Shown here: positions 8,741 through 17,462 of the stretch, piece after piece | Layout: each line of letters begins with the position of its first letter | Numbering within the stretch: the first letter of the stretch is position 1 | Assembly: GCF_014698795.1 (NCBI RefSeq) | Contig: NZ_JACJTR010000009.1 | Location: 62,001-126,000 of the forward strand | Source: Nostoc sp. FACHB-892 | GTDB taxonomy: Bacteria > Cyanobacteriota > Cyanobacteriia > Cyanobacteriales > Nostocaceae | DNA length: 64,000 nucleotides | Reading direction: 5' to 3' | Made by a program: the position numbers and the translations under genes | Notes under the pieces: model-generated | Seen by the model: the letters and a program-made list of their open reading frames with translations, nothing else | Databases searched by the model: none | Told to the model about the DNA's origin: nothing

Positions 8741-9406
8741 ATGAGTGAGAGTATGGCGTTTATCGGCGGGGTCGCCGTAGCTGGGCTGGCGGCTCTCGTA
8801 TTGCTCAAAGGAACAAATACCCCGCTACAGCCTAATTTTGCTGTTGCTCCGCAAATGCCAGGGGTAGTAGCGCCGGGAATGCAGCCACAAATGTATTCTC
8901 CCTATGGCCCCTATGGACAACCAATGTATCCGAATCCTAATCAGCCGCCAGTTGCTCCCAACACTGACCAGCGTCTGGAGATGGAGAAGCTGAACACGCA
9001 GATGCAGTTGGAACGTTTAAAAAACGACAATGAGCAGCTGAAGTTGCAAAATCAACAACTCCAAGGCCAAGTTCAAAATTTCAATACTCAACAACAGTGG
9101 CAACAAGCCCAGCAGTATAACCAACAAAAAGTAACAGCACTCCAACCGCAAAATCCTTCTTGGTGGTCTTCACCTATGCTTTGGGCTGTGGGAGGCGCAA
9201 CTCTCACTATTGGTGGTGGTGTTGTCGTCGCTGGTGTATTAGCTTTGTTCTCACCACGGCAGCGTCCAGCCCGTACTGTACAAGTGATTCACCCTTACCA
9301 AGGAAATACACCGCCCTTGGTTCCAGTCCGTCGTGCTGAGTTTCTACCTGCTTCACGGATGGAAGCGAGACGAGTTGAAGCCCCAGAATACGACGAAATG
9401 CACTAA
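8741..9406 (+). CDS. Hypothetical membrane protein with coiled coil, 221 aa
   Basis: Domains in order: a hydrophobic helix (residues about 6-24), a Pro/Gln/Met/Tyr-rich segment (25-75), a Gln/Leu/Lys coiled coil (about 80-125), a Gly-rich second membrane helix (about 147-170) and a polar Arg/Pro-rich tail. No enzyme motif is present. The layout suggests a membrane scaffold whose coiled coil oligomerises. The ATG is preceded by GAGGAATAAAGGCG. A clear terminator lies at 9559. I do not recognise the family with certainty. Confidence 0.7.
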   Translation: MSESMAFIGGVAVAGLAALVLLKGTNTPLQPNFAVAPQMPGVVAPGMQPQMYSPYGPYGQPMYPNPNQPPVAPNTDQRLEMEKLNTQMQLERLKNDNEQLKLQNQQLQGQVQNFNTQQQWQQAQQYNQQKVTALQPQNPSWWSSPMLWAVGGATLTIGGGVVVAGVLALFSPRQRPARTVQVIHPYQGNTPPLVPVRRAEFLPASRMEARRVEAPEYDEMH

Positions 9407-9429
9407 GGGACTACTACCGCAAAGCGGAA

Positions 9430-9452
9430 GTCAAAAGTCAAAAGTCAAAAGT
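9430..9452. repeat. (TCAAAAG)n heptamer run
   Basis: Three tandem copies of the heptamer GTCAAAA sit just after the 8741-9406 gene. It is a second motif class of the short tandem heptamers seen in this window. Confidence 0.6.
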
Positions 9453-9558
9453 TTTGTATATCAAGGCTTTTGCAAGTTTTAAAATGGTAGCTTAATTTAC
9501 GCCGTGCTGTACTAGTAGGGAAAATCAAACCAGAGATAAACATCGATTTAAAGTCTCG

Positions 9559-9587
9559 TTTCCAGGTTGTACCTGGAAATGTTTTTT
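9559..9587 (+). terminator. Rho-independent terminator
   Basis: A nine-base stem TTTCCAGGT / ACCTGGAAA with a TGT loop is followed by TGTTTTTT. It lies about 150 bases after the 8741-9406 gene and would end its transcript before the convergent kinase gene. Confidence 0.8.
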
Positions 9588-9672
9588 ATTGGGTTAGTGC
9601 CGCGAATTTAGGAGGCGACAACGCCCATTGTAGGCATTACCAGCCTCTGGCTGCTAACGAGGTAAAGAGTGT

Positions 9673-11571
9673 TTAAAAGCCACTTTCTGGAGTTTCTGTA
9701 GCATTAGGACTCTCTGTAGTAGCAGGTTGGTTAGTATTGGAAAGTTTATCTTGGGTAGTCTTTTGACTACCTTGATTTTCTAGTTTAGGTAGTGCTTGTT
9801 TTGCCAGATTTTCAGCTGCTTGTTTAAATAATGGTTCTATTCTGTCTCGCCAGTATTTAGTATTAGGTAATTTTTCTGGATGGTTTCTATAATCTAAAAC
9901 TTTATCCCATTTACCATCATCTATAGCTTTATTTATCTCATTAGATAACGCCTCTGCCTTAGCCCAATCTTCCTGCCACTGAGCAATTACTTTGCCTGTT
10001 TCTTGGATACTAGAAGTTGCATTTGCCGGAATCGATCTTAAAAGTGCGATCGCTCCAACTATATCTCCTGAGTCATACTTCTGTCTTGCTTGCTCTATAA
10101 TATTGGCACTGTTATCACTAGGCTGTGATCGTTCTGTTTTTCCAACGTCGTCAGTTGGCTCCTTTGGCTTTTCTGGTAATGGAGTTGCTATATTCCTAGA
10201 TTTTGGTTTTGGCTTGGGAGTTGGTCGAGTAGCAATCAGGGTACTATCATTTACTGTCTTAGTTGCAATGCCTTTTTCGCGCAGGCAAGAAGCCCATTCT
10301 TGATTATTGGTTATCACATCTGAATGTGCCCAAGCCAAACGTCCAGAGTTAAGTTTAACTTCTATCCATCCCCGTTTTGTCCGTTTGCCAGTCACCTCGA
10401 ACTTGGTATTATCACCAACTGTTCGCACAATATTATCAGAATTTATTGAACTAGGTTCAGAACGAATATTAGAATTTCCGACGACAACAGCCGAGCATTT
10501 GTTTGCTAAGGTGCGATCGTTACCTGTAAGATTAAAAGCTAAATTTTTCACATTTGGATATACATTTGCTACCAAAGCAGCCGCACCACCAGCCAATAAT
10601 ATGCCAATTAATATCGGTAATGGGTCGGATTTGCTAGAGTCTTGACGGGCAGGTTTGACAGGATTTGCTGGTGCAACTGCAACCGTTTGCACCCGAGATA
10701 TTTGAGGTCGGGATTTGGGGGATTCTTGAGGTGTGGAAAGTACAGGTACAGGATTAATCGCGTCTTTACACGCTTGCAGTGCTTCCGTGGCGTTTTGGTA
10801 GCGGTCTTTGAAATGATAACGCACCATCTTAGACAACACTGCCGCCAGTCGGTAGTTCACAGTTACTGATTGCTGCCAAATGATTTCCCCCGTTTCCGGA
10901 TCCTCTTGCAATTCTGTTGCCTGTAATCCTGTTAATGCTTGAATGGCGATAATGCCGAGAGAATAGATATCACTGTTAGGACGGGGTTTACCTTGCCCTT
11001 GTTCTGTGGGCATATAGCCAGGAGTGCCAATAACTACTGTGGCAGAGGATTGTCCGCCTACTGTTACTAGTTGTGTATGTAACTGCTTTACTGCTCCAAA
11101 GTCCACTAAAACTAACTTATTATCTGAGGCACGACGGATGATATTATCCGGTTTGATGTCGCGGTGAATCACACCTTGGCGGTGGACAAATTCTAGAATC
11201 TCCAGAACTTCTTGCAACAGTTGAATTACTTGGCTTTCACTCCAGCGCTTACCAGGTATAAGTTCTTCAGCTAGAGTATGTCCTTCAATATATTCTTGTA
11301 CTAAATAAAACTCTTGGTTTTCGTCAAAGTACGCCAGTAGCCTGGGTATTTGGTCATGATTGCCCAGTTTTTCTAAAGTTTCGGCTTCGCTGTTGAACAG
11401 GCGTTTAGCAGTATCAAAAACTCTGGGGTCAGTTCCGGGTTTGAGATGCTTGACAACGCAGATGGGGTTACCGGGCCGCCTAGTATCTTGGGCTATGTAG
11501 GTTTGACCAAATCCTCCCATTGCGAGGACTCGAATTACTTGGTAACGATGGTCTAGTAGCTTGCCTATCAT
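9673..11571 (-). CDS. Serine/threonine protein kinase with SH3b domain
   Basis: A Hanks-type kinase of 632 residues. The kinase domain (about 8-275) has the Gly loop MGGFGQTY, Lys41 in CVVKHL, the HRDIKPDN catalytic loop (Asp138), DFG 157-159 and GTPGYMPTEQ. A Pro/Ser linker and one membrane helix (about 318-338) follow, then a bacterial SH3 domain (about 360-428, SNIRSEPSS and GWIEVK) and a helical, Lys/Glu-rich C-terminus. With the helix, the SH3b part should lie on the far side of the membrane and may sense cell wall. Start: ATG 11571 with GGGGAG six bases upstream, preferred to the GTG at 11577. All catalytic residues are present. Confidence 0.92.
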   Translation of the reverse strand: MIGKLLDHRYQVIRVLAMGGFGQTYIAQDTRRPGNPICVVKHLKPGTDPRVFDTAKRLFNSEAETLEKLGNHDQIPRLLAYFDENQEFYLVQEYIEGHTLAEELIPGKRWSESQVIQLLQEVLEILEFVHRQGVIHRDIKPDNIIRRASDNKLVLVDFGAVKQLHTQLVTVGGQSSATVVIGTPGYMPTEQGQGKPRPNSDIYSLGIIAIQALTGLQATELQEDPETGEIIWQQSVTVNYRLAAVLSKMVRYHFKDRYQNATEALQACKDAINPVPVLSTPQESPKSRPQISRVQTVAVAPANPVKPARQDSSKSDPLPILIGILLAGGAAALVANVYPNVKNLAFNLTGNDRTLANKCSAVVVGNSNIRSEPSSINSDNIVRTVGDNTKFEVTGKRTKRGWIEVKLNSGRLAWAHSDVITNNQEWASCLREKGIATKTVNDSTLIATRPTPKPKPKSRNIATPLPEKPKEPTDDVGKTERSQPSDNSANIIEQARQKYDSGDIVGAIALLRSIPANATSSIQETGKVIAQWQEDWAKAEALSNEINKAIDDGKWDKVLDYRNHPEKLPNTKYWRDRIEPLFKQAAENLAKQALPKLENQGSQKTTQDKLSNTNQPATTESPNATETPESGF

Positions 11572-11734
11572 ATTCACTCCCCAGAGTTATTACCTAATTT
11601 TCCAGCTGGTAATAAATATCTCCAAATTTTCTTCAATGAAATCCGCTATCTTGAGAAAAGATTTAGATTAAAAACGCAGCTTTTTAATAAACGCAGACTG
11701 TTTATTTTTCTTTTAGTGCCCCTGTTTATTACCA

Positions 11735-12223
11735 ATGCCACCTAAAATAACAAATCCAGTTGCATGGCAGCAGGCTGAAATCCTCATGCAACCTGCTTTT
11801 ATTCGCGTTATCGACAATATCCGCAAGCAGCTTGATGAATCTTCCTGGACTGGAACTTATCACGATGTCCTAATTTGGCCGCCTAGCACCACTGATGAAG
11901 TTAAAGCATTGGTGACTGAGTTGTTGCAAGGAATGGAAACTGCAACACCCCAAGAAGCAGATGAAATCAGAGAGACTCTGGCTCGTCTGCCGATGCCCCA
12001 TCCAGGATATCATCTACGTTTGCAGCGTCAACAGCAAGAAGCAAGTATCGATTTGTGGGAGTTGTGTTATCAAGTGTGTTTTCTTGAATACACCCCAGAG
12101 AAGGAAGTTGCTGATATTGATACTAGTTTAATCGATGAACTCGATGAAGTCGATTGGCTGCGTTTGGATGCTAAATCCAAGGAATTAGTTAAGCAGGCGT
12201 TTGCTAAATTGCCAGAGAGTTGA
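11735..12223 (+). CDS. Conserved hypothetical protein, 162 aa
   Basis: A soluble acidic protein (WQQAEILMQPAFIRVIDNI near the N-terminus, LDEVDWLRLDAKSKELV near the C-terminus), predicted helical, with Trp and His spread through the middle (MPHPGYHLRL). There is no signal peptide or membrane helix. It is divergent from the kinase gene. It resembles uncharacterised cyanobacterial proteins, but I cannot name a domain. Confidence 0.65.
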   Translation: MPPKITNPVAWQQAEILMQPAFIRVIDNIRKQLDESSWTGTYHDVLIWPPSTTDEVKALVTELLQGMETATPQEADEIRETLARLPMPHPGYHLRLQRQQQEASIDLWELCYQVCFLEYTPEKEVADIDTSLIDELDEVDWLRLDAKSKELVKQAFAKLPES

Positions 12224-12249
12224 AACCCTGAAAATAGAATACACGAACT

Positions 12250-12269
12250 AAGCCCAGTTGCGTGGGCTT
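12250..12269 (+). terminator. Short hairpin, possible terminator
   Basis: AAGCCCA and TGGGCTT arms with a six-base loop lie 26 bases after the 11735-12223 stop. There is no T-run, so terminator function is uncertain. Confidence 0.35.
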
Positions 12270-12324
12270 ATAAGTAAGGCGATCGCTTTTTCAACTTATC
12301 TTAAATATCGGTGTGGTCTATCGC

Positions 12325-13082
12325 CTATCTGATTCTCTGCAATGGCTTCCAATTATCTAAGGATGCTCGAATAGCAGTTACTTCATTCAAGTATTCATTC
12401 AGCTTGACTTTTTGAACATTCAGAGTTTCACGAATTTGTTCAGCTTCGGCTTCTCTGGTCTCCCGTTCTTTCAATAAGCAGTCAAACTCATCTTGAAACC
12501 TTTTGATATAGGCATTGATCTGTTGCTCCGCCTTCTTAAAGTCATCTAAGACTTGCTTGTGAATGGTTCGTTGTAAAACTTCTTGACTTCTTGATACCTG
12601 AGTGTCTATTTTCTGCTTGATTAGTTTGGTTGTTTCGCGCAATTGCCTTTCTCCCGAATCTCACGGGTACGTACCAGAAATTTCTGTTGAATTTCTCCAG
12701 CATCACCTTCAGCAAGAACAATAGGTCGTCTTTGTCCCTCTTGGTATTCCAAAAGTCTGGGGATTTGCCCAGATGGAATATGTCGAACGTCTGTACGACA
12801 TATTGTACATGCTGCTGTCTCACTTGCCAGAACATCAGCACCAATCACGGCATTTAAAAAGGTACTTTTGCCAGCTTTCATCGCTGCAATTACAGCCACC
12901 TGATACTTCTGCTCTTTCAATGCGTGTAGGGCTTTGTTGATCTCATCCTCAACACTCTGCAAACCTTTAGTATCGTCTCCTTCGCTGAGGCGGCCTTGGC
13001 GGATTTCCTGAAGGTACTGTAAAAGACGTGTGCCAGTGTTGTATATGCTGTCGTGCGCTGCTTGAAACTGTTCAGAGGACAT
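12325..13082 (-). pseudogene. Decayed dynamin-family GTPase with internal deletion and frameshift
   Basis: Two overlapping frames belong to one gene. The first (13082-12621, 153 aa) has a helical N-terminus and the P-loop AAMKAGKSTFLNAVIG (residues 66-81) plus a Thr-containing switch region (ETAACTICRTD). It breaks off at REIREKGN. The second (12642-12325) holds a Lys/Glu/Gln-rich coiled coil (LRETTKLIKQKID onward) like the stalk end of dynamin-like proteins. The G3 DxxG and G4 (N/T)KxD regions are missing, so a large deletion has joined the two ends out of frame. Complete relatives lie at 19520-23879. It could still make a short P-loop protein, but GTPase activity is very unlikely. Confidence 0.75.
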
Positions 13083-13227
13083 AATTATGTGAGGGAAGAT
13101 TAGCTAAAGCACGTACAGCTTAAATTACTAATTAAAATATTAGCCTCAGTAATTGCACTGCCATAATCAAGGCGCTCGCACCCCATCCTAATCAACTAAT
13201 CATCGCACTACTCGCATTGAAAGAAAG

Positions 13228-13376
13228 CTATATGAGATGACGAGGCATGATCGCAGTACGGGTTCCTTCTTCGATAGATTTGGCAAACTTTACCTACCCT
13301 TTTGGCTAACTTCCCCAAAGCCTGCTGCTTCTAATCTACGCTTAACCTCACGATAAGGTAATGGTTTAAGCGGCAT
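13228..13376 (-). pseudogene. hicA toxin remnant with frameshift
   Basis: An ATG at 13376, overlapping the end of hicB by 11 bases, opens a frame reading MPLKPLPYREVKRRLEAAGF followed by GEVSQKG, the N-terminal half of a HicA mRNA-interferase (dsRBD fold). It stops at 13290. In another frame the next bases read KFAKSIEEGTRTAIMPRH, the expected continuation, ending at TAG 13228. Compared with the usual ...QKGSHVKF... a deletion of about four bases near 13293-13297 removes the catalytic His codon and breaks the frame. The toxin should be inactive. Confidence 0.75.
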
Positions 13377-13572
13377 CTATTTCTATTTGAAGTGTCTTAA
13401 TTTGAGGAAGAACAGTAGCTACTGGTGGTTCAAAATGCAGTGACAAAGCTTCTTCAAGATTAGCCAAAGCCTCAGTTTCAGTCTCGCCCTGGCTAGCAAT
13501 ATCAATCTCCAAGCACTGTGCCACAAACCAGTTACCTTCCTGCCATACGCTTGCAGTAAAAGTTCGTTTCAT
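13366..13572 (-). CDS. hicB: HicB-family antitoxin, now without a working toxin
   Basis: 68 residues with the HicB partial RNase-H-like fold: MKRTFTASVWQEGNWFVAQC, then LEIDIASQGETETEALANL, the classic HicB pattern, then a beta-rich end. It lacks a separate DNA-binding domain, as is usual for short HicB proteins. It precedes hicA with the 11-base overlap typical of hicBA pairs. Because hicA is frameshifted, hicB is probably a relic or a free antitoxin acting on other HicA copies (inference). Confidence 0.85.
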   Translation of the reverse strand: MKRTFTASVWQEGNWFVAQCLEIDIASQGETETEALANLEEALSLHFEPPVATVLPQIKTLQIEIDAA

Positions 13573-13708
13573 AAGTTTTTATTGTTCGGCACTTTCTTTT
13601 GATTTGATTATACGCTAGAAGAAAACCGGAGGTGCATTGAAGCCGCAAACGCTTATTTGCTAAGATTTCCAGTGCGACAACATTGAAACAGGGCAACTTC
13701 TCATCATC

Positions 13709-14704
13709 ATGCCAACATCTACAATTGACGATAAAGACGCAGCAGCTATCGAAGCCGCCAGAGTTGGGGTTGCGATATGCGATCGCACCGCCTGGGGACG
13801 TATCAAAGTATCTGGCGATGATCGCCTCAATTTCTTACATAACCAAAGTACTAACAATTTCCAAATACTCAAGCCTGGACAAGGTTGTGATACGGTTTTT
13901 GTCACCTCCACAGCCAGAACAATTGATTTAGCAACCGCATACGTTACAGAAGATGCGGTAATTCTGCTAGTTTCACCCAACCGCCGCCAGTTTCTCATGG
14001 AATGGCTGGATAAATATATTTTTTATGCCGACAAGGTGGAATTATCTGATATCACAGAAGACACCAACACCTTCAGCCTGATTGGCCCAGGAAGCGACGC
14101 TGTTTTAGAAAATTTGGGTATTGGCGAACTCATTGGACAACCTTACGGAAGTCATAAGGTATACACCATTGCTCCGGCTGAAGGAGTGCGGATTGCTGTG
14201 GGTAGTGGGTTAGCTGCTCCCGGATATACCTTAACTTTCCCCAATACTGACAAATCTTCGGTATGGAACAAATTGTTAGAAACTGGGGCGGTAGAGATGA
14301 GCGATCGCGCTTGGGATGCCTTGCGAATCTTACAAGGCCGCCCCGCGCCAGATTCGGAACTCACAGATGATTACAATCCTCTGGAAGTTGGTTTGTGGCA
14401 AACAATTTCTTTTACTAAAGGTTGCTATATTGGGCAAGAAACCATTGCTCGATTAAATACATATAAAGGTGTAAAACAACACCTTTTGGGTATCCGCCTC
14501 AGTGCCCCTGTGGAAGTTGGAAGTGCGATCACAGTTGGAGATGAAAAGGTCGGCAAACTTACCAGTTATACAGAAACGGCTGATGGTTATTTTGGATTAG
14601 GTTACATTCGCACTAAAGCAGGTGGCGTGGGCTTGAAAGTTAAAGTAGGAGAAACTGAAGGTGAAGTCATAGAAATCCCGTTTGTTTCTCACGATTACCC
14701 ATAA
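13709..14704 (+). CDS. ygfZ: YgfZ/GcvT-fold folate-binding protein
   Basis: A 331-residue member of the COG0354 family, which supports Fe-S cluster enzymes and tRNA thiolation through folate. The N-terminal GcvT-like domain includes LNFLHNQSTNNF; the diagnostic motif KGCYIGQE lies at residues 237-244 with Cys239; the C-terminal beta domain ends near residue 325. Length is normal. It converges with the DUF5331-like gene, with ten bases between stop codons. A glycine-cleavage role is less likely because the YgfZ motif is complete. Confidence 0.88.
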   Translation: MPTSTIDDKDAAAIEAARVGVAICDRTAWGRIKVSGDDRLNFLHNQSTNNFQILKPGQGCDTVFVTSTARTIDLATAYVTEDAVILLVSPNRRQFLMEWLDKYIFYADKVELSDITEDTNTFSLIGPGSDAVLENLGIGELIGQPYGSHKVYTIAPAEGVRIAVGSGLAAPGYTLTFPNTDKSSVWNKLLETGAVEMSDRAWDALRILQGRPAPDSELTDDYNPLEVGLWQTISFTKGCYIGQETIARLNTYKGVKQHLLGIRLSAPVEVGSAITVGDEKVGKLTSYTETADGYFGLGYIRTKAGGVGLKVKVGETEGEVIEIPFVSHDYP

Positions 14705-14714
14705 CTCATTCAAG

Positions 14715-15665
14715 TCAAATATCTTCTTCTTTATTCCTAGCGCCGTAACAAAATTCATCTACCCAAGAAGCTATACTACGGGCATTAGTGGTTTCTAGAT
14801 TCACTTTGCTCTTAACATTTTCTGGTTGAATATTCGGCTGTTTGCCGTTGCTTTTAACCTCAGTAGTAATTGCTAGCGATGCTCCTGAAGGGAGCCGCCC
14901 AAGGGGCGATCGCACTGGTTTGCCATTATTATTAATTTCACTGGTAATTGCCAACGATGCGCCCACAGGGGTTCGGACAGATGACGCGTTGCTCTTAACG
15001 TCAGTGGCTAATGCCACAGATGGCATAGTTTTGGCTTTGCTGTTAACCTCACTGGTCATTGTTGCCGATCCTCGTGAAGGTAACTGACCAGAGTGCCAGC
15101 GTACTAGTTGATATTCCCTTGGCAAACCGGAGGATGGCGTTTTTGCCGGAGTATCTGGAGCAATTTTAGTTGCAGCTACTATCAACTCAGGTTTGCGTGT
15201 GCTAACTACCTCAGTGGTAGCTGTAATCGATGGCACAAGTTCATCGGCGCGTGACAAATTGGAATCTAGAGTATTGGCAAGAGAATGAGAGGCAATCTTG
15301 CTGGCAGTTACAACCGATGACAGATGTTTATCCTCAGAATTCTCATCTGGCGACTCGCTTTCAACTTGGCTTATAGCCATAGAATGCTCTGATTTTATTA
15401 AACGTAACTCTTGATCAGGATCGAAGTTAAGACCTAAAGCGGCAACTATTTTATCTGGATCGTTATTCAGATCCAGCATAAAATCAAGTATTTCATCAAA
15501 CTGGGGTTCTAAAACAGACAGTGTTGCCAAAATGAAACCGGACAAAGGACGGCGCAGACCATCGTAAGTGCCCCAAATTCGCATTTTGACCAGCCAGGAA
15601 ATATTTTGCTCGTAGTGACTCAGCCATTTTTGTTTTAAGGATTGACGCAGCTGTTGGATATTCAT
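14715..15665 (-). CDS. DUF5331-like protein with a repetitive C-terminal half
   Basis: Residues 1-90 (MNIQQLRQSLKQKWLSHYEQ and WLVKMRIWGTYDGLRRPLSG) form a conserved cyanobacterial helical domain that I recall as DUF5331. The following 200 residues are low-complexity Ser/Thr/Ala/Val repeats, with recurring units like SLAITSEINNNGKPVRSP and SLAITTEVKSNGKQ, and should be flexible. The short C-terminal helix ASWVDEFCYGARNKEEDI looks conserved. The ATG at 15665 is preceded by TGAGG and is preferred to the upstream codon at 15689. It lies 48 bases after the ferredoxin-like gene. Function unknown. Confidence 0.7.
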   Translation of the reverse strand: MNIQQLRQSLKQKWLSHYEQNISWLVKMRIWGTYDGLRRPLSGFILATLSVLEPQFDEILDFMLDLNNDPDKIVAALGLNFDPDQELRLIKSEHSMAISQVESESPDENSEDKHLSSVVTASKIASHSLANTLDSNLSRADELVPSITATTEVVSTRKPELIVAATKIAPDTPAKTPSSGLPREYQLVRWHSGQLPSRGSATMTSEVNSKAKTMPSVALATDVKSNASSVRTPVGASLAITSEINNNGKPVRSPLGRLPSGASLAITTEVKSNGKQPNIQPENVKSKVNLETTNARSIASWVDEFCYGARNKEEDI

Positions 15666-15713
15666 TGGATGCCTCACTTCAGTCAACAATATTGCAGAGA
15701 TTGATATTATTAA

Positions 15714-16043
15714 TTAGTTTGATTTCTGGGGATGAAACCGATAATAGAGCATCTGTTGGACTCTTTGACCGCCTAGCAAATGATTTTCTATCAGTAGAGA
15801 TACTTCATCGGGTTGAACGCCGCTATACCAGACCATATCGGGTAATACCAGCACCATCGGCCCATTGCCACATTGTCCCAAACAGCTGCTAGCCGTTACC
15901 GTTACACCAGGGATTGGCAAAGCTGCAAAAGCTGTTAAAACCTTAACTGCACCTTGCTTTTTGCAAGTGCGATTTTGACAAACTCGCACACATTTAGAAG
16001 AGGGTTGGTCTATTGTGGGGAAGTTTGATGGTTGAGTTGTCAT
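15714..16043 (-). CDS. Thioredoxin-like [2Fe-2S] ferredoxin domain protein
   Basis: 109 residues with the NuoE/Shethna-type cluster motif: Cys pairs CVRVCQNRTC (about 18-27) and SSCLGQCGNGP (about 53-63), spaced as in thioredoxin-fold [2Fe-2S] ferredoxins. No signal peptide. Such small proteins carry electrons in the cytoplasm; the partner here is unknown. It lies 100 bases after cysK on the same strand, so a role near sulfur or Fe-S metabolism is possible from context only. Confidence 0.82.
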   Translation of the reverse strand: MTTQPSNFPTIDQPSSKCVRVCQNRTCKKQGAVKVLTAFAALPIPGVTVTASSCLGQCGNGPMVLVLPDMVWYSGVQPDEVSLLIENHLLGGQRVQQMLYYRFHPQKSN

Positions 16044-16081
16044 TTGTTTTTTGTCCTACCCTACGGGAAGCCGTTGGCGCG

Positions 16082-16143
16082 TCTATGTCATTTGTCATTC
16101 GTCAAAAGTCAGAAGCCAATGACTAATGACTAATGACTAATGA
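16082..16143. repeat. Heptamer (STRR-type) repeat array after cysK
   Basis: Direct AATGACT heptamers (at least three perfect copies) end at the cysK stop codon, with complementary GTCATTTG/GTCATTCG copies on the far side. It has the same unit and the same two-armed layout as the array at 7592-7679. Confidence 0.8.
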
Positions 16144-17118
16144 TTAATCTATTGAAAGTCCTTTTGAGGCTAGCCATTCAGGGTTGAATATCCGCGACTG
16201 ATAGCGGGAACCACTATCACATAAGATGGTGACAATGGTATGTCCTGGCCCCAACTGCTTGGCTAGGGCAACAGCCGCGCCAACATTAATACCTGTTGAG
16301 CCGCCCATTAACAGCCCATCTTTCCTCAACAGTTGGTAAACTACCCGTAAAGCTTCTTGGTCATCGATTTGGATGGCATCATCAGCAGGCGCGCCTTCCA
16401 TATTGGCTGTGACACGACCGTTACCGATGCCTTCGGTGATGGAATTTCCTTCAGTATTGAGTTCGCCAGTTTTGACATAGCTATAAAGTGCGCTACCCAG
16501 TGGATCGGCAACAACGCATTTAATCGCCGGATTTTGTTCTTTCAAGTACAATGCCACACCAGCATAAGTACCACCAGTACCAGTTGCAGTTGTCCATGCA
16601 TCTATTTTACCATCTGTCTGTTTCCAAATTTCCGGCCCTGTGGTTTCGTAGTGGGCGAGGCGATTGGCTAAGTTATCAAACTGATTCGCCCAAATAGCAT
16701 TTTCTAACTCAGCAGCGACTCTGCCAGATAGTTTGACGTAGTTGTTTGGGTCTTTGTAGGGTACAGCAGGAACGGGACGAACTTCTGCGCCTAGTGCTGT
16801 TAGTGCGTCTATCTTTTCTTGTGACTGAGTATCGGGAATAATAATTAGGCATTTGTAGCCTTTGGCGTTGCAAATATGTGCCAGCCCAATGCCAGTATTA
16901 CCAGCAGTTCCTTCTACAACTGTGCCACCGGGTTTGAGTAAACCTTTCTTTTCTGCATCTTCGATGATGTAAAGTGCGGCGCGGTCTTTGACGGAACCGC
17001 CAGGATTGAGAAATTCAGCTTTAGCAAGGATTTCACATCCTGTTTCTTCACTGAAACTGTTTAAGCGAATCAGGGGTGTGTTGCCAACAGCGCCGACAAA
17101 GCCATTCTTAATATCCAT
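16144..17118 (-). CDS. cysK: Cysteine synthase A (O-acetylserine sulfhydrylase)
   Basis: A PLP enzyme making cysteine from O-acetylserine and sulfide. The PLP lysine is Lys44 in NPGGSVKDR; the substrate loop EGTAGNTGIG and the phosphate loop GTGGTYAG are complete. 324 residues, normal for the family. The region around LLMGGSTGINVGAAV is intact. A close relative such as cystathionine beta-synthase-like CysM cannot be fully excluded, but the segment pattern is CysK-type. Confidence 0.92.
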   Translation of the reverse strand: MDIKNGFVGAVGNTPLIRLNSFSEETGCEILAKAEFLNPGGSVKDRAALYIIEDAEKKGLLKPGGTVVEGTAGNTGIGLAHICNAKGYKCLIIIPDTQSQEKIDALTALGAEVRPVPAVPYKDPNNYVKLSGRVAAELENAIWANQFDNLANRLAHYETTGPEIWKQTDGKIDAWTTATGTGGTYAGVALYLKEQNPAIKCVVADPLGSALYSYVKTGELNTEGNSITEGIGNGRVTANMEGAPADDAIQIDDQEALRVVYQLLRKDGLLMGGSTGINVGAAVALAKQLGPGHTIVTILCDSGSRYQSRIFNPEWLASKGLSID

Positions 17119-17203
17119 TTTGACTATACCTGTGTGAGTATCTATAAAAATTTTGGCTTATAGCGGTGGCATAATTTAAAACTGATTTACCTAAAATGCC
17201 ATA

Positions 17204-17422
17204 TCGCATTTCCCTACTCAGCAATCGAACAATAATCATAGTTGCCTAAGCGATTGATCGCATCTGGCAGTGTAAGATTGAAGGATTGCATAAGCTGATT
17301 ATATTGTCGTCAATTAATTTAAGAGTAGCGCGATGATCGCATTTCCCGACTCAGCAATCCAATAATAATCATAGTTGGTTAAGCGATCGCATTTCCCGAC
17401 TCAGCAATCCAAGAATAATCAT
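17204..17422 (+). repeat. 50-bp repeat, three copies (one apart, two in tandem)
   Basis: Unit TCGCATTTCCCGACTCAGCA then ATCCAATAATAATCATAGTTG and GTTAAGCGA. Copies at 17204-17253, 17337-17386 and 17387-17422 (truncated) are nearly identical. The unit ends fuse into GCGATCGC at the tandem joint. No gene is present in the 17119-17462 gap. Confidence 0.8.
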
Positions 17423-17462
17423 CCTGTGCAACAATAGCTGTAGCTTTGTCGGAGTAGAAACT

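Noticed and set aside
9992..10869. Three plus-strand ORFs inside the kinase gene
   Set aside because: Shadows of the kinase reading frame; all kinase motifs lie on the minus strand.
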